In this document: piece after piece, positions 7,811 to 15,921 of the stretch
How positions within the stretch are numbered: position 1 is the first letter of the stretch
Layout of the letters: each line of letters begins with the position of its first letter
NCBI GenBank assembly: GCA_945827635.1
Contig: CALZOG010000007.1
Coordinates: 1 to 43,365 of the forward strand
Direction of reading: 5' to 3'
From: an uncultured Bacteroidales bacterium
GTDB lineage: Bacteria > Bacteroidota > Bacteroidia > Bacteroidales > Paludibacteraceae
DNA length: 43,365 nucleotides
Program-made: the position numbers and the translations under genes
The notes under the pieces: model-generated
Database searches by the model: none
What the model saw: the letters and a program-made list of their open reading frames with translations, nothing else
What the model was told of the DNA's origin: nothing

Positions 7811-9565
7811 ATGGAAGAGCAAGAAAGGAGCCTCAATTTCATTGAGCAAATCGTAGAGAAGGACCTCGCAGAGGGAGTAAACAACGGACGCATACAGACG
7901 CGTTTCCCGCCCGAGCCGAACGGTTACCTGCATATTGGGCACGTCAAGGCTATATGTATGGATTTCGGCATTGCCGAGAAGTACAACGGCGTATGCAACC
8001 TGCGTTTCGACGATACTAATCCCGCCAAGGAGGACACGGAGTACGTTGATACCATCGAGCGCGACATCCGCTGGCTGGGATTCAAGTGGGACAAGATCTT
8101 CTATGCCTCCGACTACTTCGACGCACTATACGACCTCGCTATCCGTTTCATCAAGGAGGGTAAAGCATACGTTGACGAGCAGACCGCCGAGCAGATTGCC
8201 GAACAGAAAGGTACGCCTACCGAAGCCGGCACGAACTCGCCCTATCGCGACCGTCCTGTAGAAGAGAACCTGCGCCTGTTCCAGGCTATGCAGAACGGCG
8301 AGATTGAGGAAGGCAAGATGGTTCTGCGTGCCAAGATCGACATGGCTAATCCGAACATGCACTTCCGTGACCCGATCATGTACCGTATCATCACTTCGCA
8401 CCCGCACCACCGTACGGGACGCAAGTGGAACGTATATCCGATGTACGACTTTGCACATGGACAGAGCGACTATTTGGAGGGCGTGACGCACTCGATATGC
8501 ACGCTGGAGTTTGAGGTGCACCGCCCGCTCTACGACTATTTCCTCGACCAGATCACCGGCGAGAACTTTGCCGGTCTGTCGCCTTACGGACCCGACTATC
8601 GCCCCAAGCAGCGCGAGTTCAACCGCCTGAACATCACTTACACCGTAATGTCCAAGCGTAAGATGCTCCAGCTCGTCAAGGAAGGTCTGGTAGCCGGTTG
8701 GGACGACCCGCGTATGCCGACCGTCTGCGGTCTGCGCCGACGCGGATATACTGCGACCTCCATCCGCGAGTTCATGGATAAGATCGGCTACACCAAGGTT
8801 GAGGGAATGATTGACCAAGGCTTGCTCGAGCATACGATTCGTGAGGATCTGAAAGAGACAGCACCGCGTGTGTGCGCAATCTTTGATCCTGTCAAACTGG
8901 TTATCACCAATTATCCCGAAGGTCAGACCGAGACACTGGTAGCCGAGAACATCGACGGACATCCGGAACTCGGCACACGCGACATGACGTTTGGACGCGA
9001 ACTGTGGATAGAACGTGGCGACTTCCTCGAGCAGGCTGACAACAAGTTCTACCGCCTCAGCCCGGGCGGACGCGAGGTGAGACTCAAAGCCTCGTATATC
9101 ATCCAGGCTACCGGCTGCGACAAGGATGCTAACGGCAATATCACCACCGTATATGCCACCTACGATCCTGACACCAAGTCCGGCACCGAAGGCGGCAACC
9201 GCAAGACGAAAGCCACGATCAACTGGGTGGAATGTGGTTCAGCACTGGATGCCGAAGCACGCCTGTACGACCGCTTGTTTGCCGTGGAGAACCCAAGTGC
9301 CGAGGAAGGTGACTTCCGCGACCTGCTCAACCCCGACAGCCTGATTGTCAAGAACATCAAGGTCGAGGGCTCGCTACGCAGCGAACTCAATCTGTCAGCG
9401 CAGAGGGCTGTCAGTGATAACGGTCTGTCTTCTGTCAACGAAGTGGTCAATTATAACCACTACCAGTTGCTCAAGCAGGGTTACTTCGTTGTGGACCCTG
9501 ACACCACAGCCGAACACCTTGTTCTCAACCGCACTTGTTCACTCAAGGATAACTACCTGAAATAA
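7811..9565 (+). CDS. glnS: Glutaminyl-tRNA synthetase with repeat-derived insert
   Basis: 584 residues. It charges tRNA-Gln with glutamine. The class I signatures are PPEPNGYLHIGH (about 32-43) and the KMSKS-like VMSKRK (about 279-284). The C-terminal anticodon-binding beta-barrels run to the end (GYFVVDPDTTAEH...). Residues about 527-546 (LSAQRAVSDNGLSSVNEVVN) are coded by three copies of the 23-nt mini-hairpin repeat. They stand where other Bacteroidota enzymes have a short loop of roughly KPGDRFQF type. The insert is in frame and the domain continues normally after it, so the enzyme is probably functional, as expected for an essential gene. Confidence 0.95.
   Translation: MEEQERSLNFIEQIVEKDLAEGVNNGRIQTRFPPEPNGYLHIGHVKAICMDFGIAEKYNGVCNLRFDDTNPAKEDTEYVDTIERDIRWLGFKWDKIFYASDYFDALYDLAIRFIKEGKAYVDEQTAEQIAEQKGTPTEAGTNSPYRDRPVEENLRLFQAMQNGEIEEGKMVLRAKIDMANPNMHFRDPIMYRIITSHPHHRTGRKWNVYPMYDFAHGQSDYLEGVTHSICTLEFEVHRPLYDYFLDQITGENFAGLSPYGPDYRPKQREFNRLNITYTVMSKRKMLQLVKEGLVAGWDDPRMPTVCGLRRRGYTATSIREFMDKIGYTKVEGMIDQGLLEHTIREDLKETAPRVCAIFDPVKLVITNYPEGQTETLVAENIDGHPELGTRDMTFGRELWIERGDFLEQADNKFYRLSPGGREVRLKASYIIQATGCDKDANGNITTVYATYDPDTKSGTEGGNRKTKATINWVECGSALDAEARLYDRLFAVENPSAEEGDFRDLLNPDSLIVKNIKVEGSLRSELNLSAQRAVSDNGLSSVNEVVNYNHYQLLKQGYFVVDPDTTAEHLVLNRTCSLKDNYLK
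9392..9448 (+). repeat. Mini-hairpin repeat, 3 copies inside glnS (site B)
   Basis: CTGTCAG units begin at 9392, 9408 and 9432 (spacings 16 and 24). The second unit holds GT-GATA-AC, the third AC-GAA-GT. Relative to the intergenic GC-GAA-GC core, both stem sides have changed together, so the tiny hairpin survives. The extra loop base makes the middle unit 24 nt, a whole number of codons. The first unit is truncated and lacks a proper hairpin. Confidence 0.75.
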
Positions 9566-9589
9566 CTGCCGTCAACCGCAAACAGTTAA

Positions 9590-10012
9590 ATGGCAAATAT
9601 CTTTTGTCCCTTCCGTCGCAAGTACGTCGCTGCCACTCCCGAGGAGTATGTGCGGCAGACGTTCTTGCACGCCTTGGTAGAGCAATTCGGCTACCCGCAA
9701 TCGCTCATCGGCGTGGAAGTGCCGATAGCCGTTGGCGCAGGAGTGGACAAACGTTGCGATGCAGTGGTTTATTCGCGCAGCCTGCAGCCGCTGATGCTCA
9801 TCGAGTTCAAGGCACCGGAGGTGGCTATCACACAAACGACGCTCGACCAGGCTGCTGTATATAACACCACCGTACACGCGCCCTACCTTATCCTCGCCAA
9901 CGGCAAACAAACAGTGGTGGCACGCATTGACAAGCAGTCAACCGACGGCGAGCAAACAGAACAAATACAATTCTTAAATCATATACCCTCATGGAATCAG
10001 TTATTACCCTGA
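9590..10012 (+). CDS. Small HsdR_N-like nuclease-domain protein
   Basis: A 140-residue protein resembling the N-terminal domain of type I restriction R subunits (HsdR_N_2 type). A PD-(D/E)xK-like core is visible: the D of KRCDAVVYSRSLQP, then MLIEFKAPE, the E-x-K part, at about residues 72-80. The helical N-terminus reads RRKYVAATPEEYVRQTF. No methylase or specificity gene is nearby, so it is not a restriction system; such orphan genes are common in Bacteroidota and their role is unknown. The last 22 bp overlap the start of phoH in another frame, suggesting coupled translation. Confidence 0.8.
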   Translation: MANIFCPFRRKYVAATPEEYVRQTFLHALVEQFGYPQSLIGVEVPIAVGAGVDKRCDAVVYSRSLQPLMLIEFKAPEVAITQTTLDQAAVYNTTVHAPYLILANGKQTVVARIDKQSTDGEQTEQIQFLNHIPSWNQLLP

Positions 10013-10917
10013 ACGAAGCCATCGACACCGCAGCATTCTACGGCGTGAACAATGCGAACATCCTCTGTCTGTGCAATCAGCACCCGGAGGTTCGTGTGGT
10101 AGCGCGAGGGTATAAACTCAAAGTCACCGGCCCGGATGCGGCGGTCAAACGCTTCACAACCAATGTTGAGCGTTGCCAACAGGTTTGCATGCAACGCGGT
10201 TCGCTCAGCGAGGCTACTATCCTCGACCTGCTCCACGGCTCGGCACCCGAGGCTGTCACCCACGACCATCTGATCCTGCACGGCGTAGGAGGCAAACCTA
10301 TCCTCGCACGCTCGGTCAACCAGCGCAAACTGGTGGAAGGATTTCAGACCGACGATCTGCTGTTTGCTGTCGGACCTGCCGGTTCGGGCAAAACATACAC
10401 AGCGATAGCTCTCGCAGTTAAGGCGTTGAAAAACAAAGAGGTCAGGCGAATCATCCTCTCCCGTCCGGCGGTGGAGGCTGGCGAGAAACTCGGCTTCCTG
10501 CCGGGGGATATGAAAGAGAAGATCGACCCGTACCTGCAACCGCTGTACGATGCGCTGCAAGACATGTTGCCTGACGGCAAGTTGCAGGAGTATCTTGAGC
10601 GAGGTGTCATTCAGATAGCACCGCTCGCCTTCATGCGCGGACGCACGCTCTCCGATGCAGTGGTTATCCTCGACGAAGCGCAGAACGCCACCGTGCTGCA
10701 ACTGAAGATGTTCCTCACCCGCATGGGTCTGGGTAGCAAGATGATTGTCACGGGTGACCTTACCCAGATCGACCTGCCCGCCTCGCAACGCTCAGGGCTG
10801 GCAGATGCCATGAACCGGCTCAAGGACATCAAAGGCATACAGATCGTGCAGTTCAACCAGCAGGACATCGTTCGCCACCACCTCGTAACACATATTGTCA
10901 AGGCTTATGCTGATTAA
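9991..10917 (+). CDS. phoH: PhoH-like ATPase
   Basis: 308 residues, close to the usual length. The N-terminal part (about 1-110) is the KH-like region of PhoH proteins. The ATPase domain has Walker A VGPAGSGKTYTA (about 127-138), a Walker B VVILDEAQNA (about 226-235), and later TGDLTQIDLP typical of the family. PhoH proteins act in RNA metabolism; the bacterial family is often linked to YbeY and ribosome processing, but ybeY is not adjacent here. It overlaps the gene on each side (22 bp before, 11 bp after), so these three genes form one unit. Confidence 0.92.
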   Translation: MESVITLNEAIDTAAFYGVNNANILCLCNQHPEVRVVARGYKLKVTGPDAAVKRFTTNVERCQQVCMQRGSLSEATILDLLHGSAPEAVTHDHLILHGVGGKPILARSVNQRKLVEGFQTDDLLFAVGPAGSGKTYTAIALAVKALKNKEVRRIILSRPAVEAGEKLGFLPGDMKEKIDPYLQPLYDALQDMLPDGKLQEYLERGVIQIAPLAFMRGRTLSDAVVILDEAQNATVLQLKMFLTRMGLGSKMIVTGDLTQIDLPASQRSGLADAMNRLKDIKGIQIVQFNQQDIVRHHLVTHIVKAYAD

Positions 10918-12523
10918 CACCTACTCCGCCGCATCCGTCGGCATTGATGCAGTGATTGTCACCGTTGAGGTGCACGCCACGCCCGGCTACGATTTTACCT
11001 TGGTCGGTCTGCCTGACACGGCGGTTAAGGAAGGTCACGAGCGTATCCTGTCCGCCATACAGGTTTCCGGTATCCGTCTGCCGCAACGCCAATACACAAT
11101 CAACATGTCGCCAGCCGACCTCAAGAAGGAAGGCGCGGCGTTCGACCTCACATTGGCTATCGGACAACTCGCTGCCACCGAGATCGTACAAAGCCGCCTG
11201 CTCTCGCAGTTCTTGATACTTGGCGAACTCTCACTCGACGGCCATCTGCGACCCGTACACGGCTGTCTGCCTATCGCTCTGGCGGCAAAGAGCAACGGCT
11301 TCCGCGGGGTGATTCTGCCTGCCGAAAACGCCAACGAAGCAGGCGTTGTAAACGGCATTGAGGTCTATGGCTTTGAACATCTGACGGATGTTATTGCTTT
11401 CCTCAACAGCGAACAGCCTGCCGAACCGGTACATGTTGATGTCAACGAACTGCTTGGTTCGTACGCGTTCCCGACAGATATCGATTTTGCCGAGGTGCGC
11501 GGCCAGCAGGAGGTGCGCCGTGCTATAGAGATAGCCGCTGCAGGAGGACACAATATCATCATGATCGGCCCACCGGGGGCGGGCAAATCAATGATGGCGA
11601 AGCGAATACCAACTATCCTGCCGCCTATGACTCTGAGCGAAGCCTTGGAGACAACCAAGATCTACTCCGTTTCCGGCAAACTCCGCAAATCAAACAGCGC
11701 AAGCGGTCTGACTTCCAATAGCGAAGCTGGCAAACAGCGAAACGGTCTGGCTTCGCTCATTGTCCAGCGCCCGTTCCGCTCGCCACACCACACTATAACC
11801 GATGTCACCCTGGTAGGCGGAGGCAACAACCCGCAGCCCGGCGAAGTCAGTCTCGCCCACAACGGCGTGCTCTTCCTCGACGAGTTGGCAGAATTTAAAC
11901 GTACAGCCCTCGAAGTACTGCGTCAGCCTCTGGAGGACGGACATATAACCGTGGCACGCAACAAGCTATCAGTCGATTACCCTGCCCACTTCATGCTTGT
12001 GGCAGCCATGAACCCTTGCCCGTGCGGACATTACGGCGACCTGGCTCACCCCTGCACATGCACTCCGGCACAACGCCACCGCTACATGAGCCGGATCAGC
12101 GGACCGCTGCTCGATCGTATAGACATCCAGTGCCACATAGATGCTGTCAGTTACAACGACCTGCGTCAGAAGGCGGACGGTGAACCCTCAGCCGCTATCC
12201 GTGAACGTGTAGTGAAAGCACGCGCTATTCAGACCGAACGATTCAGCGGCACCGCTATCCACTGCAACGCACAAATGACACCGAAGATGGTTCGCCACTA
12301 CTGCCAACCGGACGCTCAAGCCGAACAGCAACTGCGCATGGCTATGGAGCTCTACGGACTGTCGGCACGAGCCTACGACCGCATACTCAAGGTCGCACGC
12401 ACCATTGCCGATCTCGACGCAGTAATCCATCCCGATCAGCCCGTAACAAACACCCTGAACGCCTCACAACTGCTGCAAGCTATCCAGTTCCGACAGCTCG
12501 ACCGCTCAGACTGGGGCGAATAA
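10907..12523 (+). CDS. comM: ComM/YifB-type Mg-chelatase-like AAA ATPase with insert
   Basis: The start MLINTYSAASVGIDA at 10907 is preferred over 10895, four codons upstream, because it matches the family start; that gives 538 residues. The N-terminal Lon-protease-like domain (about 1-170) is followed by an AAA domain with Walker A GPPGAGKS (about 223-230), Walker B VLFLDELAEF, and the C-terminal Mg_chelatase_C part. ComM is a hexameric helicase that promotes branch migration during natural transformation. About 20 residues (about 262-283, NSASGLTSNSEAGKQRNGLA) interrupt the usual link between KIYSVSGKL and QRPFRSPHHT. They are coded by three copies of the 23-nt repeat family. Confidence 0.93.
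   Translation: MLINTYSAASVGIDAVIVTVEVHATPGYDFTLVGLPDTAVKEGHERILSAIQVSGIRLPQRQYTINMSPADLKKEGAAFDLTLAIGQLAATEIVQSRLLSQFLILGELSLDGHLRPVHGCLPIALAAKSNGFRGVILPAENANEAGVVNGIEVYGFEHLTDVIAFLNSEQPAEPVHVDVNELLGSYAFPTDIDFAEVRGQQEVRRAIEIAAAGGHNIIMIGPPGAGKSMMAKRIPTILPPMTLSEALETTKIYSVSGKLRKSNSASGLTSNSEAGKQRNGLASLIVQRPFRSPHHTITDVTLVGGGNNPQPGEVSLAHNGVLFLDELAEFKRTALEVLRQPLEDGHITVARNKLSVDYPAHFMLVAAMNPCPCGHYGDLAHPCTCTPAQRHRYMSRISGPLLDRIDIQCHIDAVSYNDLRQKADGEPSAAIRERVVKARAIQTERFSGTAIHCNAQMTPKMVRHYCQPDAQAEQQLRMAMELYGLSARAYDRILKVARTIADLDAVIHPDQPVTNTLNASQLLQAIQFRQLDRSDWGE
11692..11754 (+). repeat. Mini-hairpin repeat, 3 copies inside comM (site C)
   Basis: Units centre on CAGCGCAAGCGGTCT (from 11695), TAGCGAAGCTGG (from 11719) and CAGCGAAACGGTCT (from 11735), with spacings 24 and 16. 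Hairpins are GC-GCAA-GC and AGC-GAA-GCT; the third has one mismatch. The 24/16 spacing mirrors the 16/24 spacing in glnS. The reading frame over GGTCTG is the same as in glnS (Gly-Leu). Confidence 0.75.
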
Positions 12524-12540
12524 TCCCGTTCAACATTAGC

Positions 12541-12939
12541 ATGGCTATCATCTTGGGTTATCTGATTGGTATTGAGCGCGAACTGCACGGCAAGGTTGTC
12601 GGCACGCGCACTATCACACTCATTGCTATCGGCACAACAATGTACGTACTGATGTCACCCACTATCTTCGGCGGCGACAACTCGCGAATCATTGCGCAGG
12701 TCGTGTCGGGTATAGGATTCCTGGGTGCTGGTATAATCTTCAAGGACGGCGATTCCGTCAAAGGTCTGACTACCGCCGCTACCGTCTGGTGTGCCGCCGC
12801 CGTTGGCGGCTTGTGCGGCTTCGGGATGTTCGCCGAGGCCATACTCGGCACACTGGCGATTACCACAATCAATATCTTCTTCAAGCACCGCCTCTCCAAA
12901 TTCGAAAAAGAAGAGAAGCGCCAGGAGCAGAACGAATAA
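12541..12939 (+). CDS. MgtC/SapB-family inner-membrane protein
   Basis: 132 residues with three or four membrane helices. The family motif GYLIGIERELHGKVVGTRT sits at the very N-terminus, followed by GIGFLGAGIIFKDGDSVKGLTTAATVW, quoted as GIGFLGAGIIF and VKGLTTAATVWCAAAVG. The C-terminus is charged. Relatives include the virulence factor MgtC, but most family members have no assigned function. The N-terminus is some 10 residues shorter than usual; the same frame is open upstream into the end of comM without ATG, GTG or TTG, so a rare start (ATT at 12535) cannot be excluded. It follows comM by 17 bp. Confidence 0.85.
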   Translation: MAIILGYLIGIERELHGKVVGTRTITLIAIGTTMYVLMSPTIFGGDNSRIIAQVVSGIGFLGAGIIFKDGDSVKGLTTAATVWCAAAVGGLCGFGMFAEAILGTLAITTINIFFKHRLSKFEKEEKRQEQNE

Positions 12940-12950
12940 TCAACACGTAT

Positions 12951-13652
12951 ATGAAAAAGAATTTGCTTTTGTTAATTATTGTCATTTTAACATTTAACTT
13001 CCCACTTTCAACCTTATTTGCGCAAACCGACAGGCAGAAAGATTGGGCAGGCTTCGAGTACTACGCCGCGCAGAACGACAGCATTCTTGCTGCCAAGGCA
13101 AAAACGACCGTGGTGTTCTATGGCAATAGCATCACGCGCAACTGGTACAAGATGCGTCGGCAGTTCTTCATCGACAACGGCTTTACAGGTAGAGGTATAA
13201 GCGGGCAGACATCGGCTGAATTGCTGGTACGCATGCGCCAGGACGTGATTGACTTGCACCCCAAGACGGTTGTAATCATGTGCGGCACCAACGACATCGC
13301 CCGCAACAACGGAACCATCAGCATTGACCACACGCTTGGCAACATTATCTCCATGTGCGAACTTGCCAAGGTGAACAAGATTCGCCCCGTGCTCTGCTCG
13401 GTTCTGCCTGCGCGTTCGTTCCGCTGGAACCCGTTTGTGCACGATGCTCCGGAGCAGATCCGCGAACTCAACGCCAAGATTCGCGCTTACGCCGAACGTA
13501 ACAAAATCACCTATGTGGACTACCATAGTGCCATGGTTGACGCTGACGGCGGACTGAAACCCGGCTTGAGCAACGACGAGGTGCACCCTACAGAAGAAGG
13601 GTACAAGATGATGGAACCCATCATCTTGCACGCTCTGAAAAAAGGTAAGTAG
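12951..13652 (+). CDS. Secreted SGNH/GDSL-family esterase
   Basis: The start MKKNLLLLIIVILTFNF at 12951 gives a signal peptide cleaved near LFAQ; upstream codons in this frame overlap the previous gene and are not used. 233 residues. SGNH blocks are visible: VVFYGNSITRNW (block I, catalytic Ser), GRGISGQTS (block II Gly), MCGTNDIA (block III Asn), and SNDEVHPTEEGY (block V Asp and His). It is probably a periplasmic carbohydrate esterase or acetylhydrolase. The gene is the last on the plus strand before the glycan locus, 11 bp after the MgtC-like gene. It faces the minus-strand cluster and could serve it. Confidence 0.9.
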   Translation: MKKNLLLLIIVILTFNFPLSTLFAQTDRQKDWAGFEYYAAQNDSILAAKAKTTVVFYGNSITRNWYKMRRQFFIDNGFTGRGISGQTSAELLVRMRQDVIDLHPKTVVIMCGTNDIARNNGTISIDHTLGNIISMCELAKVNKIRPVLCSVLPARSFRWNPFVHDAPEQIRELNAKIRAYAERNKITYVDYHSAMVDADGGLKPGLSNDEVHPTEEGYKMMEPIILHALKKGK

Positions 13653-13823
13653 TATCAAGCAGTTCTTTTACTGCACCTTTCTGCCGTCAAGGGTGAACAA
13701 GCCCTGTTTGCTGCGGATGTACCTCATCACCGTAGTCGGTACGGAAAGGCAGACTAAACACCTGGCAAACGTTGTAATAAACCTTGGTGATAACATATAT
13801 CACCTGATCTACATTGTCTTACA
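13653..13823. other. Convergent gap with a possible tail fragment
   Basis: The 171 bp between convergent genes hold no full gene. On the minus strand 13727-13668 reads MRYIRSKQGLFTLDGRKVQ followed by TAA, which resembles the C-terminal DGK/N..G motif of neighbouring secreted proteins and may be a decayed gene end. No clear terminator hairpin was seen. Confidence 0.35.
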
Positions 13824-14903
13824 TCAGCGCACCTCTGCACCCAGTGCATTGAAGGTCTTGCCGTCACGCAGGATATATACCTGTCCGTCACGTACAACCT
13901 TTATAGATTTGCTGCCCATATTCACTGCAGGGATAGCACTCGGCAGATCTTTACCGATCAGGGAAATAGAACTGAGCACCATTTCTGACCAAGCAACGTG
14001 GTTAGAGAACTTGAGCATATACTTGCCTGCCGGTACGCTACTCAGATCCCACTCACCATACTCTGCCGAACCTGCCGGAGCCCACTTGTCCTCCGAGCGG
14101 AACGATGCTACAATAGCATTGGTAGCCATATCAACCAAGTCAAGGTCAACCGATGCGCTATTGGCGCTGGTTACATCTGCGGACACGGTATATTTACCCG
14201 GTTTCTCCAGTTCAACCGTCCACGATGCCCACAGCAGTGTATCGTTAGCAGAACCGGCGACTTTCATATTGAACGATGCACCCGGAGCAAGAACCTGGTG
14301 GGTGGAATAAGCATTGGCAGCTTCAAACTTGCCATTGAGATTGGCGAATGTATAAGGAGCAACAGTCAGGTGGTGGTATGCACTCTCAGCCCATTTCCAG
14401 TTATCACCGGATTCATTGGGAGTATTAGGAACATATAATGCTCCCCAGTTGAAAGTCAACCAAGCGCCAAACGAGCCGGAGAAAGGTACGGAAGAGAACG
14501 CAGCCTTCATGATACACATCTCGCGGATATTACCTGTTTCGCTGGCTGCACAGCTGGAACTCGTTGACCATGTAGCCATCTCGTAGTCATAACCCATGGT
14601 GGGTGAGAACCAAGGCAGGGAGCCGGTAGCTTTGTCATTGTCTGCGTCTGTATATATGACAGGATAGCCTGCCAAGATCTGCTCATGATCACCGGTAACC
14701 ATCAAGCAGTATGCTGCTCCGTCAGGCAAAGTCATGCCGTCTTGTGGAACAACAATCTTGAGAACTGTTGTAGATTCGCCACCCGGCTCAGTCAGCATAG
14801 GAATGCCGGCCCAGTCTTCATTAGCACCGTCGATTGCAATCGTTTGTGCACTCATAGTTACGCCTGCAAACATAGTTGCTGCAAATAGTAATGTCTTTTT
14901 CAT
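13824..14903 (-). CDS. Secreted beta-sandwich protein with DGQ C-terminal motif
   Basis: 359 residues with a signal peptide (MKKTLLFAATMFAGVTMSAQ). Residues about 22-185 start IDGANEDWAGIP and include YTDADNDKATGSLPWF, a pattern like CBM9/DOMON carbohydrate-binding folds. Residues about 190-325 form a second module with SANDTLLWASW and NHVAWSEMVLSSISL, which recurs in the protein at 29182-30795. The last 27 residues contain RDGQVYILRDGKTFNALG, a C-terminal motif shared by four proteins here. No catalytic residues are recognisable; a glycan-binding role is inferred. It is the last gene of the minus-strand locus, 34 bp after the transporter. Confidence 0.8.
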   Translation of the reverse strand: MKKTLLFAATMFAGVTMSAQTIAIDGANEDWAGIPMLTEPGGESTTVLKIVVPQDGMTLPDGAAYCLMVTGDHEQILAGYPVIYTDADNDKATGSLPWFSPTMGYDYEMATWSTSSSCAASETGNIREMCIMKAAFSSVPFSGSFGAWLTFNWGALYVPNTPNESGDNWKWAESAYHHLTVAPYTFANLNGKFEAANAYSTHQVLAPGASFNMKVAGSANDTLLWASWTVELEKPGKYTVSADVTSANSASVDLDLVDMATNAIVASFRSEDKWAPAGSAEYGEWDLSSVPAGKYMLKFSNHVAWSEMVLSSISLIGKDLPSAIPAVNMGSKSIKVVRDGQVYILRDGKTFNALGAEVR

Positions 14904-14937
14904 AAGATTTACTTTTAGGGGTTAATAGTAGGGTTGG

Positions 14938-15822
14938 CTATTTTGACAGTGCATACATCGCAAACGCTGCACAGCATATACCGGCGATCTGGATAGGACT
15001 GGGTATAACCTGCAGAATAACCAGTGACAGCAGCACTGTTACCATGGGCGATAGCCCCTCCATCGGCGACACCACAACCGCCTTGCCATAACGGTAGGCA
15101 TACACGAGCGTCAACGCACCAATCGAGTTCAGCAGTTGTATGCCGAAGCACGTCCAGCTGGCGCCGGCAACACCATCTTGTGCAAAGAAATCAGGTGCTG
15201 ACATCGGCTGGCTGTTCATCAGCCAGGCTACAGGTATCAGTATCAAACCCGTCAGAGCCATCCATATAAAGATTGATTCGGCGTCCATCGAATTGTTCGC
15301 AAACTTCATAAAGAATCCCTGCACGCCCCAAGCAAACAGCACCAGCACTGCCAGCACGATCCACAGCCAGCCGCTAACCGGACCATCATCACCGCCGCTC
15401 TGGATCGACAGCAGCAAGATAGCCGCCAGCGCAACGATGATTCCCGCTATCTGCCAGCGCGTAGCTTTCTCCTTGAGGAAAACGGCAGCCAGAGTGATTA
15501 CAATCACCGGTGACATCGATATGAACGGGAAGATAATATATGCCGGACCTTCTGCCAACGCCTTGAACAGAACAAGCTGACCGCCTGCGCCCAACAGACC
15601 TACCGTGCAGCCGAGCAAGGCTGACTTCCAGTCGTGCATGAACTTGCCCTTGTTCACAATCAGCGCCGCTATGGCACACGGCACCATTGACAGTGCCCAT
15701 AGAATATAAACAACCGTTTCAGGTATCCCTGCTTTATCCATCTGCAGGTCAGAGAATGCACCCCATATACCCCAAGTCACTACTGTGATGAGGATAAATA
15801 CGAGCCAAAGTTTGTCCTTCAT
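14938..15822 (-). CDS. EamA/DMT-family membrane transporter
   Basis: 294 residues with about ten hydrophobic helices arranged as two EamA repeats, full length for the drug/metabolite transporter superfamily. Typical features are WGIWGAFSDL near the N-terminus, FISMSPVIVITLAAVFLKEKATRWQ closing the first repeat (quoted in part: ITLAAVFLKEKATRWQ), and SPMEGLSPMVTVLLSLVIL in the second. It probably moves a small metabolite across the inner membrane; the substrate cannot be told. It lies between GH31 and the beta-sandwich gene on the same strand, so uptake of a released sugar is possible. Confidence 0.88.
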   Translation of the reverse strand: MKDKLWLVFILITVVTWGIWGAFSDLQMDKAGIPETVVYILWALSMVPCAIAALIVNKGKFMHDWKSALLGCTVGLLGAGGQLVLFKALAEGPAYIIFPFISMSPVIVITLAAVFLKEKATRWQIAGIIVALAAILLLSIQSGGDDGPVSGWLWIVLAVLVLFAWGVQGFFMKFANNSMDAESIFIWMALTGLILIPVAWLMNSQPMSAPDFFAQDGVAGASWTCFGIQLLNSIGALTLVYAYRYGKAVVVSPMEGLSPMVTVLLSLVILQVIPSPIQIAGICCAAFAMYALSK

Positions 15823-15878
15823 AGTATATGCATTTAACTTTTACCTTGTTTTTTGTCTTTCGATTTTCGGTACTACCC

Positions 15879-15911
15879 CGACGGTCAACCGACGGTCAGC
15901 CGACGGTCAAG
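15879..15911. repeat. Three 11-nt tandem repeats
   Basis: CGACGGTCA occurs at 15879, 15890 and 15901, each followed by AC, GC or AG, so the unit is 11 nt. It lies just downstream of the GH31 stop codon (15922, minus strand), as the 23-nt repeats do at other gene ends. Confidence 0.85.
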
Positions 15912-15921
15912 ACTAATAAGA

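Noticed and set aside
9392..9448. Intein or frameshift in glnS
   Set aside because: The insert is far too short for an intein and the frame is kept on both sides.
9590..10012. Type I restriction system
   Set aside because: Only an HsdR_N-like domain of 140 residues is present, without helicase, methylase or specificity genes.
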